Positions 11,938 to 24,690 of a stretch of DNA of 64,000 bases are shown piece after piece (position 1 is the stretch's first letter; each line of letters begins with the position of its first letter). The translations under genes were made by a program, and so were the position numbers. A model generated the notes under the pieces. It did not search any database and had not been told where the DNA came from. It was given only the letters and a program-made list of their open reading frames with translations. This DNA comes from Tribonema minus (Eukaryota; Sar; Xanthophyceae; Tribonematales; Tribonemataceae). The stretch covers positions 186,001-250,000 of the forward strand of contig JAFCMP010000212.1 in NCBI GenBank assembly GCA_017506865.1, written 5' to 3'.

Positions 11938-11961
11938 CCCTAACCCTAACCCTAACCCTAA
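11938..11961. repeat. Interstitial telomeric repeat (CCCTAA)4
   Basis: Four exact tandem CCCTAA units. One- to two-unit TTAGGG stretches also occur near 42.03, 55.45 and 55.63 kb. The human-type unit is TTAGGG, unlike the TTTAGGG of most plants. It lies about 80 bp from the start of a non-LTR insertion. Confidence 0.9.
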
Positions 11962-12042
11962 GGCACTTCATGGCGCTGCCACACCTTTCGATGTACAAGT
12001 TGGCGAGCTGGTCCGGGGGGGCAAGTGCTGAATCAGATGTAC

Positions 12043-12548
12043 TTTTTATTAATTCTCGCTCAGGGCGCGAAAAAGCCCAGATGATTGGCATCTAGCTGTA
12101 AGGAATCTACATGTCGTATGACAGTCTGAAAGTGTCGCAACGACAACCACTCAAACGCCGCCGCCGCCAAATGGCATCTCGGGGTCCTCCCCTACGTCCT
12201 CCTCCATGTGCCCCCCCCCCCTGGATTCTGCCATGTGTGTCATGACACGGCCAGAGTACGCCATGTGGAGCGCTGCCGACAGTGCCGAGCGTAAGCGCGC
12301 CAGGGCGATGCCCTTGAGAGCTTTAGGGCGCGCTCCTCCGGGCACTGACATCCTGCTGGCATACTCCGTCGCCACAGCCTCCAGCAGCTTCCGCCCCTGC
12401 TCCCCGATGCTGCCAAATGACCCTATTGCCAATGTGGCAAGTTTGTAGCAATTCTGATCATAATGACCAGAATAGTGGGTAGTCTTGGCGGCCTCTTGGT
12501 CGCGGCAGCATCGCTCGGGGTCTGCTGCAGTCTTCGCCGCCCGCGACG
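12043..12548 (-). mobile_element. Family-1 non-LTR insertion, 506 bp, with 7-bp target duplication (copy b)
   Basis: The minus-oriented 3' end of family 1 covers the end of the endonuclease region and the 3' UTR, truncated at the codons matching 40.69 kb. It is flanked on both sides by GATGTAC (12036-12042 and 12549-12555), so the duplication ends in GTAC. The C11 run at 12211-12221 corresponds to runs of other lengths in sister copies. The flank after the duplication resembles another, diverged family 3' end, suggesting re-use of the site. Confidence 0.9.
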
Positions 12549-12559
12549 GATGTACTTTT

Positions 12560-13189
12560 TACTAAGTTAAACTCTCGCTCATGTACATGCTTGCGGCGGG
12601 CGAGCCCGCTGCGAGCCCGCTGGCTGCTCGGTACATGCATAGTGTTCGACTTGCTGCTCGTGGTGCTTGCCCATGGGCCAGGGCAACAGGGCACTGACTT
12701 AGTGTAATGCGCCAGCATTGTGCAGCGGGCGGCCGACTCGGAGCACCCCGCGGCGGTGCTGTGCTCAGCACGCCAGTCAACCAAGTAGAACCACCGTGAG
12801 TGATATATCATATGATTCGCGCCGCTTTGCCGCGGGTTGCGGCACCTGGTTCCTTTGGTGCAATTGGCCACGAAGCCTGGCCCAGCGCCCTCATTACCTC
12901 CATGCATGCCATGGCTGAGGAGTATACATATACAAGTATGCAACGCAAGAGCGGAGCGACTAAGGAAATTGCGGTTGCTAGGATTACGGCTGCGCTTCCC
13001 ACTGCGCTGCAAATGGGTTGTCTTAGTGACTGATGGCGTATCAGGTGGCGCTATCTCGTAGAGGCAGTACCTAGTGGGGGTTCTGAGGCGGACGAAGTCC
13101 TCCTGGACTCCAGAAGCCCATCCGTAGTTGGCTTGGCGGACAGTGACCGTTTGATGGTGTAGATGGCGCATGCCACAGTGTGTCAAACG
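12560..13189. other. Spacer of unclear origin
   Basis: A 249-codon minus-strand frame covers 12458-13207 but straddles the end of copy b and has no recognisable domain, so it is not called as a gene. Confidence 0.3.
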
Positions 13190-14361
13190 CTTGACACAGC
13201 ACAACATGTGTTTATGGCCTTGTACTGGTGGCCAGGCGGAGCGCTTTATGAAGTCGCTCGCAGATGCTAGCGATGGCGGTGAGCAGCGCTCAGAGCGACT
13301 GGGATCGGTGGATCAACCACATTGCCTTCGCGCACAACTCACACTCGGACCGCGAGCGCGGCTGCCCGCCGTTCTTGCTGGTGATGAGGAAGGAGCCGCG
13401 GGTACTACCGGGTAGCCCTCTACACCATTCTGGGGCAGGTCGCTAAAGGGGAGGAGCGGCATGCTAGCGACAGCACCTGCACGATCCCCGCAGCGGCAGT
13501 CATCTGCCATGGTGCTGCATAGGCGCGTGCACGCGGAGCTTGAGCGCAAGCGCATCATGCGCGGCAATGTGGCGCTTGCGCGCGCATTCAACTTGCGCAG
13601 CGAGCCGGAGCGGGGTGAGCTTGTTTGGGTGCACTCAAGCCCATCACGCACACGGCGGCCTCCAGCACGGAGCACGGCGCCACGTGGCGCGCAGTGCTCA
13701 GCAGGAAGATGCTGAACCAGTGGGTGGGGCCTTGGAGGGTTACAGCGGTGCGGCCAGTGTATCACGAGGATATGCTGGTATACAGTCAAACGTGGTGCTG
13801 CTGGAGATGGACGGCGGTCCAACTCGGGTAACGTTGTGGTGCGTCAAGCTTCAAGTTGGTCGTGACCCTAGCAGAGTGAGCAGCAAACCCGTGGGGCTGC
13901 CTGAGGGCTACGCTCGCTACTTGCTCAGCAGAAACCCGCTCGCGGCGCCGGCGCCGAGATCCATGATCACAGAGGACGACGTCACGTGGACGTCAAATCG
14001 GCATGGGGTAGAAGCGGTCGTGGGGCACAAGGTTGTCAGGGGGCGGCCGGGGAAGTCACAGTATCTGGTGCGCTGGGAAGGCGCGCACGTTGCAGATACC
14101 TGCCAGTGGGAGGCGGCCAGACTGAGTCTCCTCGACGCATGCGAGCACGCGACGACGGAGTACTGGAACTTGGTGAACGCTGCGGGCGTGGCGCTTGCCG
14201 ACGGCGGTACATCGGTTGTGCAGGGGCGCTTACGGCAGGCGCAGCAGCGCGCCAATGGCGGCAGGCCTTCGCTTAGGCTTGCGGGGGGCAAATACAAGTT
14301 GCCACAGGGGGTGCGTCGGTGTAGGGTTGCGCCTATTGCAGAGGTAAAAATTGCTGTCTAG
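13190..14361 (+). pseudogene. Chromovirus (Ty3/gypsy) integrase C-terminus plus chromodomain
   Basis: One frame holds CTGGQAERFMKSL, the 'TxGQxERxNxxL' block of gypsy integrases. After a frameshift comes DWDRWINHIAFAHNSH then PFLLVMRKEPR, the classic 'WxxxLxxxxFAYNxxxHxxxGxxPFxLxxGxxPR' stretch. A further frame ending at 14361 contains VVGHKVVRGRPGKSQYLVRW then a Trp-rich tail ending in TEYW. That is a chromodomain, which in chromoviruses targets integration to marked chromatin. The order integrase-chromodomain-stop is normal, and at least two frameshifts make it dead. No LTRs for this copy are visible. A TTCAAGTTG motif falls inside at 13850-13858. Confidence 0.8.
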
Positions 14362-15580
14362 CCCTGCCAGTGAAATTATGGGGGCTAGGGTATTAATGCG
14401 GTGGCACTTTCCTGCCAGTGAGTTGCCAGAGGGCGAGGGATTGCAGTGGTGTGAGGGGGTTGTAAGCAGGGGGCGCGTTAATGTTTACACTACGCAAGAG
14501 CAGCGGAGCCCAGAGTAAGCGTGCACGGGGTAGCACGCTAAACATCTATTGGACCAGGTTCAGCGATCCGCGCGCGCGCGAGACGCCTCTGTTGGTAGAC
14601 AAGTACATGGACAGCAATGAGTTTGCTGCGCCTACATAAAGAACTGGTGGTTTCTCTTCGGTGACGAGAAACTGTTGAAGATTTGGGGCAAGTCAATGGG
14701 GGGTAGTGTGCGCGGCACATACATGACAGTCTTGTACAGGGTGAGGGAGGGGCAACATGTATGAGCAGAATCTTGCATGGGAGTCTATTTGCTCCCTGCT
14801 TCAAGTTGTAGGGACACAAGCGGAGCATCCGATTCGGGGGCGTCTGTGGGGAGTGTGCATTTGCGTGCAACGCTTCCTGTCATTCTATGAGTTAGTGTAG
14901 CTGTCTTGCAGGGTGCTTGGCAGTCGCACAGTTGTCAGCATGCTGCAACTGCTTAGTGTCGATTGCAAGAATTGATGGGAAAGTTCTTCTTGCTTCCAGA
15001 AGGCCCTTTTTGAGTAGGTTTTGCAGTTGGAATTGGTTTCAGTCTAGTGGTGCTGAGAGCATCTGGTGAATGGATGCACAGTTTAGAGGTTAAAGACAAG
15101 CTCTGCCTTCTGCTTTTGCTGCTTGGGGTGTCAGCATAGCTCAGCAGTTCTTGGTGTCAGGCTTGATCAACCTGGCTCAAATGCTGCTGCTGCAGAATTT
15201 AAGGGGGTGGGACTGGCTCTTTAGCAGCCTAAGCAGCAGTGCTGCAACTGCTACCCTGCTCTGCTGGTGGTGTGCAGACGATTTCTTACAAGCACATATT
15301 AATAAAATTTTTAAAAAAAAATTAAAATTATGTATTGACAAAATATGGTATGCCGATGTTGTTGCAATAGTGTGCAATATGGGCCTTTATGACTATTTAT
15401 AATGTGTTCGCTTTACTGTAAGTATACCAACACACATGAAATTCATTGACACAAGGCAACATAATCAAGGCTGTGGAAGGAGAACACGCCATGGCACAGC
15501 ACCCTGCTATGTTGAACTTCCCAGCAGACTGATATTTACAAACGGTGCAGTACTACTCAAAACCACCAGAGCTGCAGCTA
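14362..15580. other. Spacer; AT-rich patch near 15.3 kb
   Basis: No gene seen. It may include the untranslated end of the chromovirus remnant. An A/T-rich stretch at 15295-15350 interrupts otherwise GC-rich sequence. TTCAAGTTG occurs at 14800-14808. Confidence 0.4.
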
Positions 15581-18500
15581 TTAGGTTTGCAACTCTGCGT
15601 TCAGCTTCTGCAAATGGTGATGAACACGTGGCCAGTAGTACATAGCATACTCATCTTCCAGTGTGCTGCCAGTTGTTGATGATGTAAAACCGCGCGGTTT
15701 ATTCTGGCTGATCATGTGGTGTATGGTGCCAAAAGTCGCCGCAAACTCGCCTTTAATCCAGCAAACAAAGTTGACTGGACCACCTGCAGTAAATTCTGGT
15801 GGCGCCGGTTGCAAGACTGAACCAGTGTCTGCTGGAAAGTTCACCAATGCCTGTGTATCGTTGTAGCTGGGATAGACGCTCTGCTGCGTGCGATAGGACC
15901 CTCCTAGGTGAAAGCCCATGGTCCATATGAAGTTAGTCTGCACCAGCACAAAAAGGCAAGAAGCACGTGTGGTACCCATCAGCACTTGTATGTGTACACA
16001 ACAGTGTTCATCATTACGGCCATTATGGCCATGCATGTGATGTGTGACAGACTTCTTTCACTCAGGCTGAGCAGTCCACCAGGCTTGCAGAGATTGCATC
16101 GTATGGTGATAGTATGCACTGCAGCTATGGCATGTACGGCAGCCCATGACACTTTCCAGCTGCAGCCTGTGATGGCATTGGTCATTTGCAACTGAGTGAC
16201 CGAGTCTTTTGACACCCAGCAGTGCGCCAACCAACCAATGCGCAGGTCAAAGCATGCGAACAGAGGCAAGCAACCTTCACCAGACAAAAACGCAGGTGTC
16301 CTGTGACAAACTTTAGGGCGTAGTACTTTAGCTAGTAGCACACACAACACTGTGACACTGCTTTCAAATTGCCTAGTGCCATACACACACACACTACTGT
16401 GTCTGGGTAGCACGTCCACGCCAATTATCCGGGTCATCATGGTGATTTAGAATTTTCATGAGCCGTGTTTGTTTGACCACAGGGCCTGGTGAAGGATCTT
16501 GCACTTATGGACTTATATTTACTAATGCCCCAAGGTAGGCCGGGTGTCTATGTAAATTCAGAAGTTCGCTTCTGGTAGTAGTACTTAGTACGCAGATCTT
16601 GCACAACATGTAGTACATTATTTTGTGTGCCATTATTTGTAACAAGATGGTTCAAAATCTCCACAACAAAAGCATTTTCATTGACACAACCCACTTCAGA
16701 GCTCTGAGGCAGGCAATCAATATTATCATATTCTATATGCCTACCACATTATGGCCCAGGGTTCCGACACAAATAATTCCCAGCACAGGGCACTCCAGGA
16801 TCAGTGCCGAGGTGGGTATCACGTAGAGTAGAAAAGTGCCCCATCCTTACTCAAACATTAAGCTGGTATCGGTCATGAACCTCCGACAGTCTGTTCAAGA
16901 TGAACTTGAAGTAGGCAAGCTGTACGACAAAGTTTTCTATGACATTTCCTCAAGGTGACGTCGTACATTACAGTACCTCAGAGTCTGTACCTGAACTACC
17001 CCTCTTGGCAGTTGTGTTGGACCCCTTGCGCATAATCACGGGTTGCCTCCCCAGAGTTTGGGTTTCCTTCATGATATCGCTCCATCAACAAGACACTAGT
17101 AGTCAAACCGTCTGAAATGGTGACACAAACCTTGGGTACACCTGGCAATGCTATGTATACGGAACATTTTGAGATTATGATGGCTCACAATGAGTATGAC
17201 ATGGTGCGGGAGATGACCAGGCCAGTGCGCAGAGAATGCTTGCGCCTGCCTGTATTCAACAAGTTACTAGTGGCTCTGTGATGTTTTGAAGTCGTCAATG
17301 ACCTTTACTTTACACCCTTGCAGACTATTCGTGTAGTAGCTGCAGTCGCTGTGAGACATGCAGCAAAAGAAAAGTAATGTCCACCAGGACAGATGTGAGC
17401 AAAGATCCAACCCTTGTGAAGGGGCTACAGTAATGTGTCAGTGATGTACAAACACAATGGCGCAGGATGCCATTGTGGACTACACTCGAACAGACCTCAG
17501 GTTGCCTGATTTGTCAAACGTACTGGAGAGAGTCAGGTCCGGCACTCCACCTGCCAGTGGCTGTGTAAGTGCATTTTTGTCACGATGCACCTGCGTTAAA
17601 CTTTCAATTTAAATAGGGAGCCACATTCTTATTGATGGTTCCAGCTGGAACCGTCACGGTCACTGTTGAACCATATGTTGCATTCAATAGTAACAGGCAT
17701 TGAATTTCGGGCTTACCTGTGAGGCAGATTTCTGGTAAGCAAAATTATACTCTGCTGTGCGGTATCGAAAGTCCAGCCCATTAAACCCAGTGCGTGTCTC
17801 CAGTGGCTGCTCGCCTTCAAGCTCCTTAGACACGGCAAGCGTGCTGAGTGACGGGAAACTGATGCTCGCCCACTGGCCACTAGGACACCCTTCTGCCTCA
17901 GCAGCACTCTGGACACTGTCCAGCACAGTGATCAAGGCATCTGGGGCCATGGAATGGGTGGTAGGCACCCAGTATTCGTCCGTGTCTACTGTCAGAACAT
18001 ATCTCCCCATGCCCTTGGCAAAAAACAGTGAAGAATTGTAAGTGATGCACCTGCAGCAGCAGAATGTGATAGCAGACGGCATCCAATTTGTGTCAGACCA
18101 TCAGTAGAAGCAGAGGGCTTTTGACGCAGGGCACGGCATGATGAGACGCTGCATTATGATAGTAAATCTTGCATTGACAGTCAGTGCAAAGCAATATAGC
18201 AACAGGCCCCCGAGCTGGTCCAACAGCGTCTGGAATCCGCACTGTGCTTCAGCACTGCCCCAGCTGTAGGTATGCTGCCAGAGTGTTCAGCTAAGTCTGT
18301 ATTACACTACATGTAGCATCAATCCCTGAAGCACTCAAACAAACTCCAAGTCAGCTTCTCAATGAGAGCACAGTGACTGCTGCTGCTGCGATGAATTTCA
18401 GAGCACCGGTTCCAAAGCAGTTTCAAACTGTTGGTGGCTTAAAATTTCGTATGCTCTATCATATCAAGTGAGTATGTAAGAGGGATATCACTGTGGCATT

Positions 18501-21500
18501 CATTTCACTGGGATCTGTTTTGACTAGTTTAAGAAGTGCTTGGCAACTGACCCAACGGTCCTCGCTACAGCGGCTTGACCCGCTGGTGTCACACAGTGAT
18601 AGTATACCTTTAAATTAGCAAGTAGTACAATGATATGGCAATCAACAAAGCAACCATTGTGACATGTCGATTAAGACATCTTATTTCAAGTATGCTACGA
18701 TGATGCAACAATTTTAAATTTTGAATTTTTGATCACGAATGATGTGTTGATACAATCTGACAATATTTGCAATCCTGAGTCGTTACTCACTTGTTGGCAT
18801 CGGCTGCGCCGCCGGCATCATCAGGCAGCCAGAAGAACTTTTGCATGGGCAGTAGCACCACTTGGCTGCGTTCGATGAAGTCGTGCAACTCCCGTGCAAC
18901 ATTGAGGAATTCTCCATTTTCCACATTGACGCCAATCATTGCAAATGAGGCACCGACCAGCAGATGGTGTGTCACAAACTCGCGCAGATGCTTGACCCCA
19001 GGGCCGTAAGCTCCTGCAGCCTGAAATTATCACAATCAGCAAGTTGTCGGTAAACAAACAACCTGTTAGTGAGAACTGACTGCAGCGAGTGGCAGTCATG
19101 CAAGTAAAATGAATGAAGTGGTTGTATCCGGAAAGCTCATTGTTCAAGCTGTTGCTGTCAACCAACGCACAAGATAAAGTGTTATTTTTGGTAGACAGTA
19201 AATCTGACATGATGTCCGCCACTGCAAGCGTTGCTAGTACTTAAGTCCATTACTAGTTCCATTCATTGGCAACAGCTACTCTGTGCACCCACTAGTAGGA
19301 GTCGTTTGTGCAAGGAGCAAGATGCTATTGACAATACCTAGGTGCACAACTCGCTGAGAAGGTGTCAAATTCACAGACTGAGCGTGCTCCACTGTGTCAC
19401 AGTGACACTGCGTTGGCAAGGTCACATTTTGTTTCATCATTGACACATAAGGTAACATTGCATTCAAGGTGTGATGACAATATATGCGACAACAAGACAC
19501 TCATCGACATCACCATCTCAGGCTGATGGCCACCTTTTGTACTACTTCATCGGAAGTGCTTGGCAATGCATATGTTAGTTGCAAGCTGCAACGTGGACAA
19601 CCTCTGACCAACGACCACCCACTGCCAAAGTGACAGTCGACGCCACACCGTGGCATGCGTACTTGGCCTTCACAAGCCGTTGCGCGTCAACTTGACTATT
19701 TGAGGCCAGCCTGTGTGAGTGCTGATGCCAAACCTCTAGCCCAAGATTCAGTGTACTTGCAGACATGGCCGACTTACCAGCTGATGAGCATCAAGGGCAG
19801 ATGTATTTTAATGATGGAATGCCATGTTTAGAATATCGTGCTTCCAAATATATATTTTACACATGGGGCGCAGGTGATGGAAGAGGGGTAGGTCAAGGCA
19901 TGGCATAAATGCCGTAATGTATCGGATGTGAATTCAGATTTCTGTGCAAAGGCACCGTGATGGTTTTGAGAAAGAACTGGGCATATTATAAGTGACAGTT
20001 TGCCTGTGTTCAGTTCGGAGCATTCACTGAAAATTACTACTTGGTAATTGCTCTTTCAGATACCGCAATGATTCGGACACTTTAATGATGCAACATAATT
20101 TCAATGAACTGATCAGTCAAGATTGACTCAAAAATTAGGTAACTTACTAAAAGGTCATATAATAACCATGTTGAGTGTCTTGAGCGGTCGACATGATGTA
20201 TTTTGTTGTGGATTTGTGGCGCAACTATTTTTGAGGATCAAGGGAGTCGCTTCATCTTTTGTTTGACGTCAAGTTGCATTCATAGACAAGTAATACAGAT
20301 TCATACACATCATTACAATTAGCCAGAACGGAACATTTTCTGCAGCCTGGCAAATTGAGGCTCGTGGTCATGATGAATGTTTGATGTATGGTGTGTTCGT
20401 ATCGCAAAGTAGAGGCATCATTTCAAATTGATGATCTGTGCGGGCGTACACTGGAGCTATTCTTGCAGCAGGCAGTATACTTTCAGCTACCTTGTGGTTC
20501 AAATCAAGCACCAAAAATTGAACAGGCAAAAAACTCAATTGCTAACAAACAATCTGACACGTCTCGCAAAGCACACATGTTGCCAGCTATTGGTTGATGC
20601 AAATATTATAATAATAACGAAATGGTATCCATTACATAGCGTCATATTGCAGGGCCAAGCACTTATACAAGGCCACAAGTACTTATGGATCTATACTCAG
20701 AAAGCCCAAGAAAGGCCACGTGTCCAATGCATTCCCAAGGTTTATGTCAGTACTACGCCCCAGGAGCTAGGACAGATACAGTAACTACTACCCGTGTACC
20801 ACAGTGATTATATTTAAATATGATAATAGGGAGTAAATGGTATCTGCTGTTTGCCATGGGCGTACAGTACTGAGCAGGCTATATTAGACAAAGCGTATGT
20901 ATCAACAAAAATAAATTGACTCTGCGTTGAATGGCACTCTCCAGGACTCAGTGACACGCAGAGTTCGGCAGGATTCTTCCTGCTGGCTGTTGCACCATTG
21001 GGAGTCATGCAGCTACTGCAGTTCTCGAAATCAGAACGATTTAAGCATTCATTTTATAAAGCATGGATGAACTGTTACAGTATCTCTTTGCCATTGACAC
21101 AGTAATCAGCAGGGTACTATAATGATAAGATTATGAGTAAGTAATTATAGACGAAATGAGTTGACTTAAAAGGTGAAAATGTGCTCCAGGACTCACGCAG
21201 AGTACGGCGGCATGCTTCCTGCTGGCCATGGGTGTTCTGGTGGTGGTGAACGCCGCTGAGTGTCCAACTCCTCCGTAAAGCACCGGCAGCTTCAGATCAG
21301 CGACGATCGCCGCGAAGTTAGACTGGTCCACGCCATCGCCGCTCCACCTCGCAGTGATGATTACGTGCAATGTGCCATCTGGATGCCTCGTCAGGTCTTG
21401 GCGACCGTGCACGAAAGCCCCCGACACGTCACAGCGCCAAGTATGAGATTGCTTGCTGACGTTGCCGTCAACATTTACGGATGCAATCAGCTCCATGGGG

Positions 21501-21979
21501 GCCCTCACCAGCCGGGCTGTGCCAACGCTGTGAGTATCGATGTCTGGCTCGGTAGAGTATCGGCGAATAGTGCAGGTGAGCGCCAGCTCCTCCACTTGTT
21601 CCGTTGGCAGCAGCTCTCTGTGAAGCTCTAAGGTTCGATTGTAGTCCAGGGTTTTTTGGGGGTCAGGCATATGTGTCTGCATGCCCTCGAGCTTCTGCCC
21701 ATGCAACTCTACGAACACCTTGCTATCGTCGAGATACGAGGTAGTAATCTGAGCCCCTAGAAGGTAGAGCTTGCCTTCAAGTGCAGGCCCTGGAATGCGC
21801 TGCCCCAGCCGGTCCTCGTAGTCTAGTCCGTACTGCTCAAACCTCTGCAGGGCTCGCAGCAACGCCGCTTCCTCCGACCCGCCATCGAGACAGCTGGCAG
21901 GGCGTATCGGTCGCGCCAGCAACAGCACTGTGAGATAGAGCACGTGTGCACACGCGGTCCGGCAAAGCCATTGCCGCAT
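15581..21979 (-). CDS. GT92-like glycosyltransferase, four exons, secretory pathway
   Basis: Exons on the minus strand are 21979-21197, 19020-18791, 18050-17717 and 15937-15581 (TAA stop). They total 1704 nt (567 aa), with phases 0, 2 and 0 agreeing at every join. Donors are GTGAGT, GTGAGT and GTAAGC; every acceptor ends in CAG. The N-terminus has a hydrophobic stretch (about residues 11-22, HVLYLTVLLLA), suggesting a signal peptide or anchor. GYGPG-type and HHLLVGASF segments follow, then YVLTVDTDEYWVP with the DxD-type metal-binding pair D360/D362, as in GT92/DUF23 transferases. These transfer sugars to glycans in the ER/Golgi; donor and acceptor cannot be read from sequence. No frame break is seen. 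Introns hold non-LTR debris and a duplicated exon end. Exon joins are inferred, not proven by cDNA. Confidence 0.8.
16505..16594 (-). mobile_element. Family-2 non-LTR 3'-end insertion, 90 bp, 10-bp target duplication
   Basis: In the minus direction it contains the family-2 tail (CCCGGCCTACCTTGGG, then AAGTCCATAA), matching 32.2 and 33.4 kb. It is flanked by GATCTTGCAC at 16495-16504 and 16595-16604. The junction is GTGC rather than the usual GTAC. It lies in the third intron of the glycosyltransferase gene. Confidence 0.75.
20683..20722 (-). mobile_element. Possible degenerate family-2 3'-end fragment
   Basis: Directly after GTAC (20679-20682) the sequence TTATGGAT, followed by AAGCCCAAGAAAGGCC, resembles the family-2 tail seen at 32.2 kb. 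It is short and diverged; no clear target duplication. Confidence 0.4.
20939..20988 (-). repeat. Duplicate of the glycosyltransferase exon-1/intron-1 boundary
   Basis: About 50 bp repeat the sequence spanning the true donor site at 21184-21229: CCAGCAGGAAG, then ACTCTGCGTG, then TGAGTCCTGGAG. In this copy an extra TCAC sits at the donor position (GTGtcacTGAGT). It lies 245 bp downstream in intron 1 and reads as a decayed duplicated exon end. Confidence 0.75.
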
Positions 21980-24690
21980 GATGTAATGGCCCAGAAGCGC
22001 GCAGCCAGCAAACGAGAGCGGGGCGTTGGCCTTCTCGGTCAGTTACTAAAAAAAAAAACCTTTTTAAAACGTTTGTTTGCAAAGCCCAAGCCTGCCTTTC
22101 TCTCGGACTCGAAGGCTCCTGTTCAACGGTCATCGCAGGGCTTTCAAGGCACTCACTTTGGTGTAGCAGTCTAGCCACTACAGTAGGTATTTCGCCCAGC
22201 ATTGCGCCAGCCCTTTCGGCTGCTCGTCAGTTCGCTGCAACGTCTCGGATTTGATATGCATACACATGCTACATCGGTCAACTATACACTTGCGGCGGGA
22301 TGAGGAGCGCCAAGCGGACCAACGATCCTGTGCAATTGGTGGCCCTGGCGATCGGTATTGGCTGTGTTTTCACCTTATATACAGCCCTCACGTCAAAGGC
22401 AGGACCAAGCAGCCTCACGGCAGGCCCTCACGCTGCTTGTCCGAATTGGGAATTTTTGAGGTGAGACGTGGGTAGGGCTCGATGTGCATCGGCCACTTGG
22501 AGCGACACACAGCACGCTGCTCACGACTTTGACAACCTCGAAATTATATTGACACCGTTCGTTCATGCCGGGAGCTCTTTCATTTTCCAAGCAGGACAGC
22601 CACCGACAAATCAGGGTCCCGGACCCGTGTTGGCACATCTTCGCAGTTAGATTACATTGACCAGTTCTCAAGGGCGACCGACACATAGTTGCAGAGGCTC
22701 AAAACAAAGTATTCTCAGACACTGTCCTCAAAGTTCAACTCCGTTGTGCCGAAGTAGGCCACTCAAGCGGGGCATGGTTTCAAATGTCGTCTTGAACTCA
22801 AGATCACCTTCCCCACTTCTCAGCTTCTGCAGCAGTAAAGAGTTTCAACTAGTGCGGCAGGGCAGAGATAGTGGGCAAAATTGAAGCGGTTATGAAATTG
22901 GCGACGAAGCAGCAGCAGCGCGCTGACTCGGAGGTCGCCGAGCAGCGGCGCGCCCTTTGCAAAGGCGGCGGCGTGCGCCCTCGTACGCGTTTCAAGCTGT
23001 GCAGACAGCTTGGGAGAGGGCCCACCCCTTTGCCAGCAGCTGTCAGCAATGATAAAAGCCTCAGTCACTGGGGCAATCCTGCCTTGATCATGTCGACTCA
23101 CAAAGATTGTAGCGACTGTAACTGTTACTGAAGTTCAGGAGGTATTGTCGTGAAGCGGCGTCATGATACAAGCGTGCATTCGGATAATGTTTGTGTGTGT
23201 TGGCAGCACGTAGCACGCTTTCAGGTGGCTAGGGCGCAACTGGAAAATTGTGCCCGTATTGTCAACAATTTCTTCACAGTTGCATGTCAGCAGCGCTCAG
23301 AAGCATCTGTGCTCGTGTTTGCCTTATGTTCAGAAAACGACCTACATGCGTTAAGAAAGGCTTTCTGTCTGCTTTTGCACCGCCACAATTTCCAGCGCCA
23401 TGGCTCTTGGTATCTGGAGAGAGTAGTTGCAACCGCCGCTTCTTTCTCAACTTGAAGGCAGCATTCGCAGGCTTTAGCCTGTAATTGGAGCAATGGTGCA
23501 GTTCCTCACTCCTGAAGAGTCAGTACTGTGAGCTGGGTCACCACCCAGTCACAATGGCAATTTCAGCAGGACCAATGTCGTACAGACGCTGATACGCTGG
23601 ATGCCAGTTTGTACTCGCCAAGCAGAATTGACTGTGCTGAAACCGCTTGTAAGATGCTTGCGCAGCACTACTTCTTTGTACTGTCCCACCATCGTATTAA
23701 TCAATAAATATAGCGTTGTGTACATACTCTTGCTAAAAGCTGCTGCTGAGGGCATATGCGGCGACAGTCACTGCACCTCAAAAAACCCTTCAACCCCAGT
23801 AATCAGCAATTTGGAAGTTGAAAGGGTCACCTCTGATTTGAGCACTGCAGCTGAAACTGCTGCACTTGTCGGACAGGGTCTTTGTATTCGGAGAAGAAGG
23901 TCTTTAGTGCTGAATATCAAATCCTCAAAAAAGCAGATGCTGATCGCCATGACTTCCTTTGTGCTAAGGTAAGGCGTTTACGGTTGCAGCTGCACTCCCA
24001 TCAGCTTCTGAATCACTACTAGGTAGTGCATTGACAGCGGAGCGGTAAATGAGGGTGATATGCGAACACGCAGTTTGACCATAATATTATGTCAATACCA
24101 TACATCCCAGCCTGCCTGACTCACTGACGGAGTCACTGACTTCGGAAGTGGCCACTGGTAATATGATAATCGCATGATGTACAGCTGAAGTAGTACCTTG
24201 GCTTGCACTCAACCATCGCTAGCGCGCCTACGCACTCGCCAAATGAAGCCACAAGACTGTGAACCACGAGGCAAGCTAAGTACGTACTACTGATGTTACC
24301 AAGAGGCCCTGATTTGTGACGACACATAGTAGAATATTGGCAACTTGGCAGACTGAGTGAGCTTGCCAGGGGCTGCCTAACTTATTGAATACTCAAGGCA
24401 CATATAACTTGCGAAACCAACAATACGTGCACTGATATACATATGTGTCGCACCGACCAACTGTGTCCGGCACGGTGATCAACTTGAATTACGTGAACAC
24501 CCCGCATCCCTTGGCCTGGGAACCTTGACATTTATTCACCCATCTGCTCTGACCTGTGAATCATTGATCCGCTCAAGAAACAGAACTTCAAAACTCATTC
24601 CCCTTCTGCCACTGCATGGCATTGCCTCCGAGTCCATCGCTTCCTCTTAACCTCATGAACTGAGCAACTGTGTTCAGTTACTTGGCCAAC
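21980..24690. other. Intergenic region upstream of the glycosyltransferase, no gene supported
   Basis: All frames are under 125 codons with no domain. It contains an A-run/T-run block near 22.05-22.07 kb and CAACTTGAA motifs at 23448 and 24480. The promoter of the minus-strand glycosyltransferase gene should lie just above 21980, but no element could be recognised. Confidence 0.5.

Noticed and set aside
12458..13207. 249-codon minus-strand frame
   Set aside because: It spans the junction between the 12.0-kb non-LTR insertion and unrelated flank, so it cannot be an ancestral gene; no domain seen.
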